A stretch of DNA of 6,192 bases from JAHFUI01 sp041485905 (GTDB lineage: Bacteria > Acidobacteriota > Vicinamibacteria > Vicinamibacterales > CAVVIG01). The notes beneath the pieces are model-generated. The model was not told where the DNA came from. It made no database searches and saw only the letters and a list, made by a program, of their open reading frames with translations. This document shows positions 5,920-6,192 of this stretch, piece after piece. Both the position numbers and the translations under genes were made by a program. The stretch is taken from positions 1 to 6,192 of the forward strand of contig JBGPKK010000249.1 of NCBI GenBank assembly GCA_041485905.1, read 5' to 3'. Position 1 is the stretch's first letter; each line of letters opens with the position of its first letter.

Positions 5920-6192
5920 GTGATTATACCGTCGCGACCGAGGGCGCTCGTGGCCGCAACAGCCGCCGCCGCGGCGCTTCTCGGCGCGATCGTGGCGCTG
6001 CACTACCACCGCATCGGGCTGACGCTGAGCCACTACGACGCGCGCGGCCATCTCATCGTCGCGCGACGGATTGTCGACAGCATCACGCCCGGCTGGCAGC
6101 AACTCGGCGCGGTCTGGCTGCCGCTCCCCCAGATCCTCAACGCCCTGCCCGCTCAAATCGATCTGTTCTATCGGAGTGGCGCCGTCGCCGTG
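5920..6192 (+). CDS. GT-C-type membrane glycosyltransferase, N-terminal fragment (runs off right edge)
   Basis: The frame is open from GTG 5920 to the last base, giving 91 residues and no stop. A basic N-terminus (SRPRA, 5-9) precedes one membrane helix (about 10-27), then a hydrophilic loop with HYDARGHLIVARRIVDS (38-54), GWQQLGAVWLPLPQ (58-71) and FYRSG (83-87) before the next helix would begin. An acidic residue (D40) just after the first helix, followed by the VWLPLP segment, is typical of ArnT/PMT-like (GT39/GT83-type) transferases, which use polyprenyl-phosphate sugars on the outer face of the membrane. The start is uncertain. GTG 5920 keeps the positive-inside residues but has no ribosome site, and its second and third codons lie within the TATAAT box of the opposite gene. 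GTG 5950 has GAGGG 5 nt upstream and would leave a 41-bp divergent gap. The family is fairly sure; the substrate is unknown. Confidence 0.8.
   Translation, partial: MIIPSRPRALVAATAAAAALLGAIVALHYHRIGLTLSHYDARGHLIVARRIVDSITPGWQQLGAVWLPLPQILNALPAQIDLFYRSGAVAV
5923..5928 (-). promoter_or_regulatory. -10 box (TATAAT) for the VTT-led minus-strand run
   Basis: A perfect TATAAT reads on the minus strand, 14 nt before the ATG at 5908. It sits in one of the few AT-rich patches of a GC-rich window. Transcription would start near 5916, leaving a leader of only about 8 nt. No good -35 hexamer is seen at 16-18 bp spacing, so the call rests on the -10 match and its position. Confidence 0.5.

Noticed and set aside
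5752..6156. A 134-codon minus-strand open frame crossing the divergent region
   Set aside because: It covers the divergent promoter and both true 5' ends, and its product has no domain-like features.

Overview
The window is a GC-rich bacterial chromosomal segment that is almost entirely coding. It carries five genes: four on the minus strand in one tight head-to-tail run, and one divergent plus-strand gene cut by the right edge. The GC-rich codon use and the style of the membrane glycosyltransferases and the small VTT protein resemble Acidobacteriota, perhaps Vicinamibacteria-like soil lineages. That is an impression from protein style; no rRNA or other marker is present to prove it.

Layout, in minus-strand transcription order. 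(1) 5908-5309 encodes a 199-residue VTT/SNARE-associated (DedA-superfamily) membrane protein. (2) After 22 bp, 5286-4306 encodes a 326-residue family 2 glycosyltransferase with two C-terminal membrane helices, of the polyprenyl-phosphate sugar synthase type. (3) After 13 bp, 4292-2550 encodes a 580-residue fusion of a lysylphosphatidylglycerol-synthase-type/flippase-like membrane domain with a class I SAM-dependent methyltransferase. (4) Overlapping the previous stop by 4 bp, 2553-1 encodes at least 851 residues of a polytopic GT-C-like glycosyltransferase with a C-terminal soluble beta-rich region. It runs off the left edge without a stop. (5) On the plus strand, 5920-6192 holds the first 91 residues of a second GT-C-type membrane glycosyltransferase. 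Both edge genes were found by translating open frames that have no stop inside the window.

Taken together (inference), the genes could form an envelope glycoconjugate pathway. The GT2 enzyme would load a sugar on a polyprenyl phosphate at the inner face of the membrane. The flippase-like and VTT proteins would handle movement of lipid carriers across the membrane. The methyltransferase domain would modify a sugar or lipid. The GT-C enzymes would transfer the sugar on the outer face. No substrate can be read from sequence.

The most unusual points are the flippase-like/methyltransferase fusion, with a 9-bp minisatellite encoding a proline-leucine linker (seven GGG runs on the plus strand); a very compact divergent promoter with face-to-face -10 boxes; a 9-bp tandem duplication that doubles both a stop and a start codon at a gene junction; and a GT-C-like protein with about four extra membrane helices before its acidic motif. 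No RNA gene, mobile element, CRISPR array or terminator was seen, and no gene-free stretch exceeds 41 bp.
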